DNA of 33,925 bases from Alphaproteobacteria bacterium (GTDB lineage: Bacteria; Pseudomonadota; Alphaproteobacteria; UBA8366; GCA-2717185). Both the position numbers and the translations under genes were made by a program. The stretch covers positions 1-33,925 of the forward strand of contig JAJFJB010000455.1 of assembly GCA_021774435.1 (NCBI GenBank), read 5' to 3'. Below the pieces are notes generated by a model. That model was given only the letters and a program-made list of their open reading frames with translations, made no database searches and had not been told where the DNA came from. Numbering within the stretch: the stretch's first letter is position 1; the number at the start of each line of letters is the position of its first letter. Below, piece by piece: positions 27,301-33,925 of this stretch.

Positions 27301-29174
27301 TCTCCGGTGATTAGTCCGAAATCATGCAGATAGACGGGGCGCTCCGCGCCAAGTGGCAATATCTCCGATGGCGCCTCCCGAATAACCTTCAGTCCCATAT
27401 TCTCGAGACGAGGCAAAATATCGGAGAGGGCAATTGGATCCCCGACATTGTAGATCTTGAAGGAGAGCTCGTTCTCCTCGGCCTCGATCGGCCGGTAGAG
27501 GTTCATGCCGAGCAAGCTACCTTCGAAACTTTCTTCGATTCGGGCGATATCGAAAACTGCGGTTTGCGCGCTATAGGTCTCACGGTATCCTGTCGGGAAG
27601 GAGTCCCCGTATTTCTTGAAAAGCTGATTGCCTCTGGCTTCGCCAAGGTTCTCGATCAACGCCTGCGCCAACCGGTCTTGCCACGTCCGGGCGGAATCCG
27701 TGAGACGCGCTTCAATTTCCTTCACGTCGTAATCGGGAATTGCTCCTGGCGTGGTCTTCACGATGAATAGCCATCGTCCCAGCAACTCGTCGCTAACATG
27801 CGTATACACCTCACGCACGGAGCCATTGAATGCTCGCGACAAAATCGCTTCAAAGTTCCGTCTCAATCCGGTATTGAGCCTTTCGCGCGGCAGATAAATC
27901 ATGGCCGACACATAACGCTCATAGGGATCTCGGCGCAGAAATAGTGCGGTTCTCTGGCGTTCCTGAAGGCGAACAATGCCGTGCGCTACATCCGTCAACG
28001 CTTCTAGATCGCTCTGAAACAACTCGTCCCGGGGATAATCTTCCAGAACATGGATAAGTGCTTTGCCATCGTGGCTTCCGGCGTCGAAGCCAGAATTCCC
28101 GACGACAGCGGCAACCTTGTGTCGCAACAAGGGGATTTTGGTCGGTGTCTCGCTGTACGCAACGGAAGTGAAGAGTCCGACAAACAGCTGTTCGCCAATT
28201 ACTTTACCCTTATCGTCGAACAATTTTACGGCGACCGCATCCATATGGACGCTTCGATGGACCGTAGAGCGCTCCGTCGCCTTAGTAATGAGCAGCAATT
28301 CCGGACGACGGACAAAAGCTTGTACTTCCGGCGTTTGCGCACCGAGGTTACGCAAGCCTTCGAACACCTGTACATCCGGATCGCGCAAGACGCCTAGTCC
28401 AGAGTTCGGCACGACTTCCATTTTCGCCCGCTTGCCTGTCCCCGCAAAAGATAGCTCGCGGTACCCCAGGAACGTGAAATGATCGTCATACAGCCAGGAG
28501 ATGAAGGCGGCGCCCTCTTCCAACTCCGATTTCGGTAATTTCGGCGGTTTCTGCTTTAAACGCTCCAACTCATCGACGACCTTTTGTCGCATAGCTTGCC
28601 AATCGCCGACCGCAGCCCGAACATCCGAGAGTACACCACGCAAGTCCAACTCAAGAGCTTTGCGGACTTTATCGGTTGCTTGCTCATCGATTTGGATATG
28701 AATACAGGATTCGCGAACGGCACCGTTTCCGTCATTTTCGGCACCGGACATGGAAAGCGCCTTGCCATCCTTGCTCCGGTTGACAACGAAAATGGGATGA
28801 ATGAGTTGATGGATCGTAATGCCGCGACGATTCAAGTCCGCCGAGACGGAATCCACGAGGAACGGCATATCGTCATGGACGATCTCAATCACAGTATGCG
28901 TCGAGTGCCAGCCATGTTGGTCGAAGCCGGGATTATAAACGCGGACCTTGGCCGTTTTTGGTTTGCGAGCCGCCGCGAAACTCCATAGCGAGAGCGCGGC
29001 CCCGTATAGGTCTTCGGTATCCTCAGATATGATATCCGTAGGCGCGACATTCTCGTAAAACCGGCGAATGAAGGCTTCGGCGAACGATGCCTTCTTCCCC
29101 GTCATACGCGATTGAACGGCTTCGACGACTCTTTCGATGACTTCATCCTTAAGCACGTCGGTCCGTAACGCCAT
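24342..29174 (-). CDS. gdhB: NAD-dependent glutamate dehydrogenase, large 180-kDa type
   Basis: A 1610-residue protein, the size class of NAD-GDHs from Streptomyces, Pseudomonas and Caulobacter. The N-terminal half has ACT-like regulatory regions ([23 protein letters not shown] at 92-114 in part, FLGYRELSF). The central catalytic part has [33 protein letters not shown] with the expected substrate lysine, [15 protein letters not shown] and [12 protein letters not shown]. It oxidises glutamate to 2-oxoglutarate and ammonia, mainly in catabolism. ATG at 29174 has CGGAG about 6 bases upstream. A leader of roughly 60 bases runs back to a TATAAT box. This is the only copy in view. The symbol is used by analogy. 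Confidence 0.94.
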   Translation of the reverse strand: [1610 protein letters not shown]

Positions 29175-29365
29175 GGTCGTTCTCCGATAGTGTTTTCGGT
29201 GTTGTTAACCTTATTTTCTTAAGCTTTTGTGAAGTTAGAGCCTGATTATATCCCGACGATGATAAATTCACATAAACTTCCAACCTCATAACGAACAAAT
29301 AAATACACGGGCATAGCTTTCCCCGGTTTTTGTGTAAACTAGGCGCAGGGGGAGGTCAGAAAGCA
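29175..29365. promoter_or_regulatory. Divergent promoter region between NAD-GDH and the EEP-family gene
   Basis: This AT-rich spacer holds a perfect TATAAT on the minus strand (29245-29250), about 70 bases before the GDH start, with only a weak -35. It is flanked by an inverted repeat, TGTGAA (29228-29233) and TTCACA (29267-29272), embedded in longer imperfect arms TTTTGTGAA and TTCACATAAA. This could be a regulator site over the GDH promoter. No open frame of interest was seen. Confidence 0.45.
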
Positions 29366-30229
29366 ATGCGCCTGGTCAGCTACAATGTGCAATACGGGAC
29401 CGGCAAGGATGGCCGGGTCGATATTGGACGAATTGTCGATGAAGTTGCCGGCGGCGACGTCATTGCGATGCAGGAAGTCGACCGGTTCTGGACACGCTCA
29501 GAAATGACAGATCAGGTTCAGGCCCTTACCGCGGCGTTGCCTGAACATTATTGGGTCTACGGACCCGGTGTCGATTTGGATGCGGGCTTTCGAGACGCTG
29601 ACGGGCTCCTGCATCGGCGCAGACGCCAATTTGGCAATCTTTTGCTATCGCGTTATCCGATCTTGTCTTCGCGAAATCACCTGTTGCCTAAAATGCACTT
29701 CCACGCACAACTCAGTATCCAGCGCTCCATGATGGATGGGGTAATCCAATCCCCCGGCGGATCAACGCGGGTCGCATCGGTACATTTGGCGCACGCGGCA
29801 GAACCCGAACGGCTCATACAAGTCGCCCACCTGCGCGCTTTACAGCGAAACGCCGGACAGGATGGCGGCGTTCTCACTGGTGCCCATTCACATTGGCTGG
29901 AAAAAGCACCTGCTAGAGGCGAACCTAAAGGCTCCATCTTACTGGGAGATTTCAATATGTCGCCTGACGAAGCTGCCTACGCGGCGATGGTCGGACCGGA
30001 AGATCCCAAATATGGCCGAATCACAGAAAGTAACGGCTACCTTGACGCCTGGATCCATAGTGGCGGCGACCCGAATGATGGTCATACGAAATTCGAAGAA
30101 GGCGGCAACCGTCGCATCGATTACGCATTCGTGAGCACCGGCTTGGCCGACAAGGTGCAGGCAGTTTGGGTCGATCGCAAAGCACAAGGTTCCGACCATC
30201 AGCCTTTATGGCTGGAAATCGATTTATAG
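29366..30229 (+). CDS. Endonuclease/exonuclease/phosphatase (EEP) family protein
   Basis: A 287-residue metal-dependent phosphoesterase. Family motifs appear in order: MRLVSYNVQYG (Asn), IAMQEVDRF (metal-binding Glu), VASVHLAH, ILLGDFNMSPDE (Asp/Asn), RIDYAFVS and GSDHQPLWLEI (catalytic Asp-His). The family includes DNA repair nucleases, sphingomyelinases and inositol phosphatases, and the substrate is not clear here. There is no signal peptide, so it should be cytoplasmic. ATG 29366 is preferred over 29330, as GGAGGT (29351-29356) lies 9 bases before it. The amidase gene starts 12 bases downstream, so the two probably form an operon. Confidence 0.87.
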   Translation: MRLVSYNVQYGTGKDGRVDIGRIVDEVAGGDVIAMQEVDRFWTRSEMTDQVQALTAALPEHYWVYGPGVDLDAGFRDADGLLHRRRRQFGNLLLSRYPILSSRNHLLPKMHFHAQLSIQRSMMDGVIQSPGGSTRVASVHLAHAAEPERLIQVAHLRALQRNAGQDGGVLTGAHSHWLEKAPARGEPKGSILLGDFNMSPDEAAYAAMVGPEDPKYGRITESNGYLDAWIHSGGDPNDGHTKFEEGGNRRIDYAFVSTGLADKVQAVWVDRKAQGSDHQPLWLEIDL

Positions 30230-30241
30230 GAGCAAATTGGG

Positions 30242-31864
30242 ATGAGCGAGGAACTCTGCGCCCTGACTATTGCGGAAACGGCGTCGCTAATAGAACAAGG
30301 CGACCTGTCACCCGTCACCCTCATCGAAGCCTGCCTGCAACGGATCGAGGCAATCGGTCCCTATTTGGACGCGTTCATTACGCTGACGGCGGATGCGGCG
30401 CTCTCTCGAGCGCGCGAGGCTGAGGCGCAAATCGCCGCGGGGAACTATCTCGGTCCCCTGCACGGTATCCCCTTTGGTCTTAAGGATATTTACGACACGG
30501 CAGGAATTCTAACCTCGGCGCACTCCAAAATCCTTATCGACAACATCCCGGAACGAGACGCGACAACCACCGCACGGCTTTACGCCGCCGGCGCCATTTT
30601 GTTGGGCAAGCTCGCAACGCATGAATTTGCCCATGGCGGCCCTTCTTTCGATTTACCGTGGCCGCCGGCGCGTAATCCCTGGAATACCGACCATGCCACG
30701 GGTGGCTCATCGAGTGGTTCCGGCGCCGCGGTTGCTGCGGGATTGGTCAAAGGCGCACTTGGTTCGGATACCGGAGGCTCAATTCGAAATCCCGCCTGCT
30801 TATGCGGCATTGTCGGGCTAAAACCCACCTACGGTCTCGTCAGCCGGGCCGGTGTTATCGCGAATTCCTATACCTTTGACCACTGCGGACCGATGACCTG
30901 GACGGTCGAAGATTGCGCGATCATGTTGCAGGCGCTTGCCGGCCATGATCCGGCGGACCCCGCTAGCGCGTCACGCACGCCACCGGACTATCGGGCTGGC
31001 TTGAGCGAAGACATTCGTGGCCTCCGAATCGGCGTGGTTCGGCATTTTTGGGAAGAAGACTTACCGGCAAATGACGAAGTGCGCGCTTCCATGGACGCTG
31101 CGCTCGACGTTTTGCGCGGCCTGGGCGCAACGATTGAAGATACCCGTATGCGGCCCATGCAGGCCTATTACGACGTCAAGGTAACAATCGCGGAATCGGA
31201 ACTCTTTGCAATTCATGCGTCTGAATTGCAGAGTCGACCGGGGGACTTCGGCGCCGACTTCCGCGGACGTGTTTTGCCTGCGTGTCTCATGTCGGGGGCG
31301 GACTACGTCAACGCGCAGCGCGAACGCCGCGTGATGTTGGCGGAAATGGCGCCGCTTTACGAAAAATACGACGTCCTGATTACCGCTGGCGTTTATGGTC
31401 CCGCTGGTCGTCTCGGCGTTGGCAAGACTGTCGGGTTTTGGCAGAAACCGTCAATCGCAACGCCGTTCAATGTGACGGGTGGCCCGGCACTCGCACAGTG
31501 CATCGGGTTCAGTGAAAGCGGCCTTCCCCTTTCAATGCAGGTCATCGGGCGCCCCTTCGACGAACTGGCCGTGCTACGTGTCGCGTACGCGTACGAAAAG
31601 GCCACATCATGGCGTGACGTACGACCTGACGTAACTGGTGCCGAACCGATTGCGGCACCACCGGTGTCGATTGAAAGTGCATCGATAAGTGAAACCGAAC
31701 GCGCACGCGTTACTGCCGCCGTTGAAACCGCGGGTCTAAGCCTATCGGATATGGATTACGAGCAAATCTGTGCTGCCGCACCCTATGTACATGCGATGGT
31801 CGGCAGGTTGAAGCGCAAACGCGACTATGGCGAAGAGCCGGGAAATACGTTTTCTGCGCTTTAA
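30242..31864 (+). CDS. Amidase-signature family amidase
   Basis: A 540-residue amidase with a complete Ser-cisSer-Lys triad: K81 in GIPFGLKDIYDT, S156 in GGSSSGSG and nucleophile S180 in SDTGGSIRNPA. The 24-residue spacing of the two serines is standard. The C-terminal extension (about 460-540) is longer than in GatA and ends with small-residue-rich helices, which favours a stand-alone amidase. A GatA role is unlikely without gatB and gatC next to it. It hydrolyses an amide to acid and ammonia; the substrate is unknown. AGGAG overlaps the stop of the preceding gene. A strong hairpin follows 8 bases after its stop. Confidence 0.9.
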   Translation: MSEELCALTIAETASLIEQGDLSPVTLIEACLQRIEAIGPYLDAFITLTADAALSRAREAEAQIAAGNYLGPLHGIPFGLKDIYDTAGILTSAHSKILIDNIPERDATTTARLYAAGAILLGKLATHEFAHGGPSFDLPWPPARNPWNTDHATGGSSSGSGAAVAAGLVKGALGSDTGGSIRNPACLCGIVGLKPTYGLVSRAGVIANSYTFDHCGPMTWTVEDCAIMLQALAGHDPADPASASRTPPDYRAGLSEDIRGLRIGVVRHFWEEDLPANDEVRASMDAALDVLRGLGATIEDTRMRPMQAYYDVKVTIAESELFAIHASELQSRPGDFGADFRGRVLPACLMSGADYVNAQRERRVMLAEMAPLYEKYDVLITAGVYGPAGRLGVGKTVGFWQKPSIATPFNVTGGPALAQCIGFSESGLPLSMQVIGRPFDELAVLRVAYAYEKATSWRDVRPDVTGAEPIAAPPVSIESASISETERARVTAAVETAGLSLSDMDYEQICAAAPYVHAMVGRLKRKRDYGEEPGNTFSAL

Positions 31865-31872
31865 TAGGGGGT

Positions 31873-31917
31873 AACGCGCAACCGGTCCGGAATGTATTTC
31901 CGAACCGGTTCAGCGTT
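31873..31917. terminator. Hairpin after the amidase gene, probable bidirectional terminator
   Basis: AACCGGTCCGGAA (31880-31892) pairs with TTCCGAACCGGTT (31898-31910) over 13 positions with one mismatch and a 5-base loop. AACGC (31873-31877) pairs with GCGTT (31913-31917) outside a 2x2 internal loop. The run after it (TTTACGATTATTTAT) is T-rich but not a clean U-tract. It sits between convergent genes and could serve both. Confidence 0.6.
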
Positions 31918-31945
31918 TACGATTATTTATCGGGGAAGCTGCCTG

Positions 31946-32107
31946 TTAACCCTGCCGCCAGGCTGCTGTCGCTTTACATTTTTTACAAACCCGTTCTCCG
32001 GCCCATTCGCTCTCGAAATTCGTGGTGCAAAGCAGGCATTTACGGGTTTTTTGTGTGTGATGTTCCCGAAATTCTTCGTCTTTTGACGGTAATGCTATAT
32101 CGCTCAT
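31946..32107 (-). CDS. Small zinc-ribbon protein (53 residues)
   Basis: A 53-codon frame, below common length cut-offs, beginning MSDIALPSKDEEF and ending AAWRQG. Two CxxC knuckles, C24-LL-C27 and C41-KK-C44, are separated by 13 residues that include SEWAGERV, the layout of a minimal zinc ribbon. AAAGGA lies 5 bases before the ATG, a good ribosome site. Similar short proteins with a KCLxC...SEWAGxRxCxxCK pattern are common in alphaproteobacteria, as far as I recall, without known function. Nucleic-acid or protein binding is a guess. It lies downstream of the parvulin gene on the same strand, 88 bases away. Confidence 0.75.
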   Translation of the reverse strand: MSDIALPSKDEEFREHHTQKTRKCLLCTTNFESEWAGERVCKKCKATAAWRQG

Positions 32108-32195
32108 ATCGTTCCTTTGAGGCATCCCATTTGATTTGCAATGGAATAATCCCCATCAACTCCCTAAGTTGTTACCGTTTTTGTCTTTTTCCCGT

Positions 32196-32516
32196 TTAGC
32201 CAGTCCGTCGAAGTAAATGGTAACCGAATGCTGTGGTGACCACGTCGCTGTCGGCACCGACCTCAAGGTCAAAAGCCACTTCATCGAATTCCGGCACCAT
32301 GGCACCGGGTGAGAAAAATCCGAGATCCCCGCCGTCCCTGCCGGATGGGCAATCGGAATGACTTCCCGCCAACGCCGCGAAATCTTCACCATCTGCAATT
32401 TTTTCTTTTATGGCGCCGATTTCCGACAAGGCTTCTTCTTGCGACCGCGTTGCGGTTGAACGTTCTGAGCCGTCGTACATCAAAAGGATGTGCGAGACGC
32501 GCACTTGACCCGCCAT
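32196..32516 (-). CDS. Peptidyl-prolyl cis-trans isomerase, parvulin type
   Basis: A 106-residue stand-alone parvulin domain. It starts VRVSHILLMYDGSERS, contains GEDFAALAGSHSDCPSGRDGGDLGFFSPGAMVPEFDEVAF in standard order (pieces: SDCPSGRDGGDLG and GAMVPEFDEVAF) and ends with the FGYHLLRRTG strand. The absence of signal peptide or membrane anchor means it should be cytoplasmic, like E. coli PpiC or Pin1-type domains. It speeds proline isomerisation during protein folding. GGGAGG lies 5 bases before the ATG. It is divergent from hsp20, so two folding helpers share an intergenic region. Confidence 0.92.
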   Translation of the reverse strand: MAGQVRVSHILLMYDGSERSTATRSQEEALSEIGAIKEKIADGEDFAALAGSHSDCPSGRDGGDLGFFSPGAMVPEFDEVAFDLEVGADSDVVTTAFGYHLLRRTG

Positions 32517-32724
32517 ACTGCCCTCCCATTGTTTTGAGAACCTGGCAGGAGGATAAGGTCGTACCCGGTCCGGTTGGTCGATGATTGTGAGATATCATAT
32601 TTAGCACAAAACCCGTAAAAATCCAGTTTTTTGTACACAAGAAGTCCGGACAATTCTGTAAAAGTCTAAAAATTTCACGGTTTTACATTTTGAAAACAAA
32701 GAGTTGATATAAACTCAATGCTAT

Positions 32725-32753
32725 CTTGTAAATATATCGAACATTCCGCATCA
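32725..32753 (+). promoter_or_regulatory. Candidate RpoH (sigma-32) promoter of hsp20
   Basis: CTTGTAA (32725-32731), a 14-base spacer, then CCGCATCA (32746-32753). The E. coli sigma-32 consensus is CTTGAAA, 11-16 bases, CCCCATNT; the match here is 6 of 7 and 5 of 7 defined bases. An inverted repeat GAGTT-gatata-AACTC (32701-32716) lies just upstream. Transcription would begin near 32760, giving a leader of about 88 bases. No CIRCE element is seen. Confidence 0.5.
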
Positions 32754-32760
32754 CTGTTGG

Positions 32761-32847
32761 TTTGATTCAAATCAAAGCACTCTCCAGCGTTGCCATTTAT
32801 CTTCCCGGCAACGTTAAATTTTGAGATTTTGCCGGAGGGAATTCACG
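32761..32847 (+). promoter_or_regulatory. Structured hsp20 leader, candidate RNA thermometer
   Basis: Three pairings can be read. Hairpin A: TTTGAT-tcaa-ATCAAA (32761-32776). Hairpin B, SD-masking: 32800-32811 (T then CTTCCCGGCAA) pairs with 32829-32840 (TTGCCGGAGGG then A), with two G-U wobbles, one C-A mismatch and a 17-base loop. It buries the ribosome site GGAGGG at 32834-32839. Hairpin C, competing: AGCGTTGCC (32786-32794) with GGCAACGTT (32807-32815). B and C share 32807-32811 and exclude one another. Short stem-loops ending in a weakly paired Shine-Dalgarno are the architecture of ROSE-type thermometers found before alphaproteobacterial small heat-shock genes. The canonical ROSE U(U/C)GCU motif is not present opposite the SD, so this is ROSE-like at most. 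Confidence 0.6.
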
Positions 32848-33285
32848 ATGGAAGCAACAGGTGAGCACAAAATTCCTGTCGATAAGGGCCATTCAGCATG
32901 GCCGCATTTGTTCGAGCCATTCCGCAATGCGGCGGCGACCGTTGCCAATTTTTTTTCGCCTAGTGCCGATGCCGTAAATGCGGAAAGTGCCTATGAGATC
33001 AATCTGGAACTGCCCGGCGTCGCCGCCGAAGACATTGATGTTGCAATCAATGACCACGTCCTGACGATCAAAGGCGAAAAAAAACACACACACGAGGAGA
33101 AAACGAAAACCTATTACTTCTCCGAGCGCAGTTACGGTGCGTTTCAACGTTCCTTTCGTCTCCCGGGCGATGTCGACACCGATAAGATCGGGGCTGATTT
33201 CAATGATGGCGTTTTGACGCTCACAATGCCGAAGACGTCACCAAAAGCCCGAGAAGAGAAAAAAATCGACGTCCGACGCGGCTAA
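32848..33285 (+). CDS. Small heat shock protein, Hsp20 family
   Basis: A 145-residue protein. The N-terminal arm (1-44) includes WPHLFEPFRNA. The alpha-crystallin domain (about 45-132) has YEINLELPGVAAEDIDVAI, LTIKGEKK, the SYGAFQRSFRLP loop and GVLTLTMPK. The tail has KKIDVRRG, which supplies an I-x-V motif used for oligomer assembly. It is an ATP-independent holdase that keeps unfolded proteins soluble during heat stress. ATG 32848 is chosen for the GGAGGG site 8 bases before it; the ATG-free extension to 32821 lies in the leader hairpin. The structured leader and RpoH-like promoter upstream suggest both transcriptional and translational heat control. Confidence 0.93.
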   Translation: MEATGEHKIPVDKGHSAWPHLFEPFRNAAATVANFFSPSADAVNAESAYEINLELPGVAAEDIDVAINDHVLTIKGEKKHTHEEKTKTYYFSERSYGAFQRSFRLPGDVDTDKIGADFNDGVLTLTMPKTSPKAREEKKIDVRRG

Positions 33286-33357
33286 GCAGCGCCTTTCCAG
33301 CGCGAATTGATCACTATGTATCATACGAAGCGCCCGCAAAGGCGGGGGGCTGCTCCT

Positions 33358-33925
33358 TTACGCAGCCTCTGCTTTTGGCTGCTTGCCGGCCTCTGCAACG
33401 ACGTATGATTTTTTATCGACATTATAGTAGTGCCGAGTCGGTTTGTAGTTGCCACCCACAATCGTGAAGATGAATGTTTCTTCTTCAAGGGCTGTAAAAC
33501 TGTGAATCTCCGCCGGCGGCATAACCATCGCCATCTCCCCCGGCATATATACCCGGTCCTCGATCGTTTCGAGGTCGGCATGTCCTGCGACGCTGCCATC
33601 ATCGCGCCGGTCGTAAACGATGTGCCGCAGCCGTCCCTTCAAAAGCACGAGCGCTTCCCAAATGCCGTGATCATGCGGCGGCACAACCATGCCATTAGGC
33701 AGTTGATCCAGTGTCATCGACAGTTCGCCGTCATAATAGATGTATTTCGAATTATCGATATGATTTCCCGGTCGCTTTACGCCCAGCGAGAACAGGTCCG
33801 GTCGACTAACGAAGGGTCGAGTCGCGTTCAGCAAACCCGCCCGCAACTTTTCGATATCGTTGGGGTCGCGCTCGATCGCTGCCATCACCGCCTGCGCGCA
33901 ATCCCGAACGGAGCAAAGTGTTTTC
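33358..33925 (-). CDS. Cupin-fold protein, cysteine-dioxygenase-like (5' end outside window)
   Basis: The frame is open from the stop at 33358 to the right edge. The ATG at 33883-33885 is probably internal, since codons upstream remain open and keep helix-like sequence (VRDCAQAVMAAIERD). Visible are about 188 residues. The core is a cupin: MVVPPHDHGIWEALVLLKGRL gives the first metal-binding motif (PPHDHGIWE, H-H-E), and MPPAEIHSF gives the later histidine. This arrangement is like cysteine dioxygenase and other mononuclear-iron cupins predicted as metal-dependent dioxygenases. The substrate is unknown. It is convergent with hsp20, separated by 72 bases holding a small GC hairpin (33333-33346). 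Confidence 0.8.
   Translation of the reverse strand, partial: KTLCSVRDCAQAVMAAIERDPNDIEKLRAGLLNATRPFVSRPDLFSLGVKRPGNHIDNSKYIYYDGELSMTLDQLPNGMVVPPHDHGIWEALVLLKGRLRHIVYDRRDDGSVAGHADLETIEDRVYMPGEMAMVMPPAEIHSFTALEEETFIFTIVGGNYKPTRHYYNVDKKSYVVAEAGKQPKAEAA

Noticed and set aside
32770-32790. CIRCE (HrcA) element upstream of hsp20, suggested by GCACTC
   Set aside because: Only one half-like hexamer is present, with no matching GAGTGC arm nine bases away.
33333-33346. CCCGC-AAAG-GCGGG hairpin as terminator between hsp20 and the cupin gene
   Set aside because: The stem is short and no T-run follows on either strand. It may help stop transcription but is not convincing alone.

Overview
The window reads as a chromosomal segment of a free-living alphaproteobacterium, most likely Rhodospirillales-like and possibly marine. 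This is inferred from moderately high GC, the DUF1674 - rsmB - rpe - heparinase-like - purH gene order, a 1610-residue NAD-glutamate dehydrogenase, and a UGSC selenoprotein of a family first noticed in marine metagenomes. I see no rRNA, tRNA, IS element, phage gene or CRISPR array.

Layout. (1) 1-4795: a plus-strand acyl-CoA operon, with the 3' part of an NDP-forming acyl-CoA synthetase, an enoyl-CoA hydratase, acetoacetyl-CoA synthetase and a ketopantoate-reductase-like enzyme. (2) 4799-9206: housekeeping block with a DUF1674/SDHAF4-like gene (minus), a decayed htpX remnant, rsmB, rpe and a heparinase II/III-like gene. (3) 9213-15336: accessory redox and CoA metabolism, with a Zn alcohol dehydrogenase, a UGSC selenoprotein read through an in-frame TGA, an aldo/keto reductase, and a minus-strand CaiB - GST - VOC operon. 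(4) 15499-21048: a surface-polysaccharide locus, with a UDP-sugar dehydrogenase divergent from a wHTH regulator, NusG paralog, WecA-like phosphoglycosyltransferase and CapD/WbpM-like dehydratase. Three copies of one inverted repeat sit in the divergent spacer. (5) 21097-31864: purH, an MFS transporter, a YbjQ-family gene, NAD-GDH, an EEP-family phosphatase/nuclease and an amidase. (6) 31865-33925: a 53-residue zinc-ribbon protein, a parvulin, an Hsp20 gene with a structured leader, and a cupin running off the right edge.

Most notable signals. The two minus-strand reading frames at 10231-11625 and 11644-11961 are one gene of 576 codons. TGA at codon 106 gives the motif C-U-G-S-C and is followed immediately by a bacterial-type SECIS hairpin. 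The Hsp20 leader (about 32760-32847) can fold so that its Shine-Dalgarno is paired, or into a competing hairpin that would free it. It lies behind a good RpoH-type promoter match, so it is a candidate RNA thermometer. The polysaccharide regulator is preceded by GTTCR-N5-TGAAC boxes spaced 21 and 22 bp apart. htpX is reduced to its two ends.
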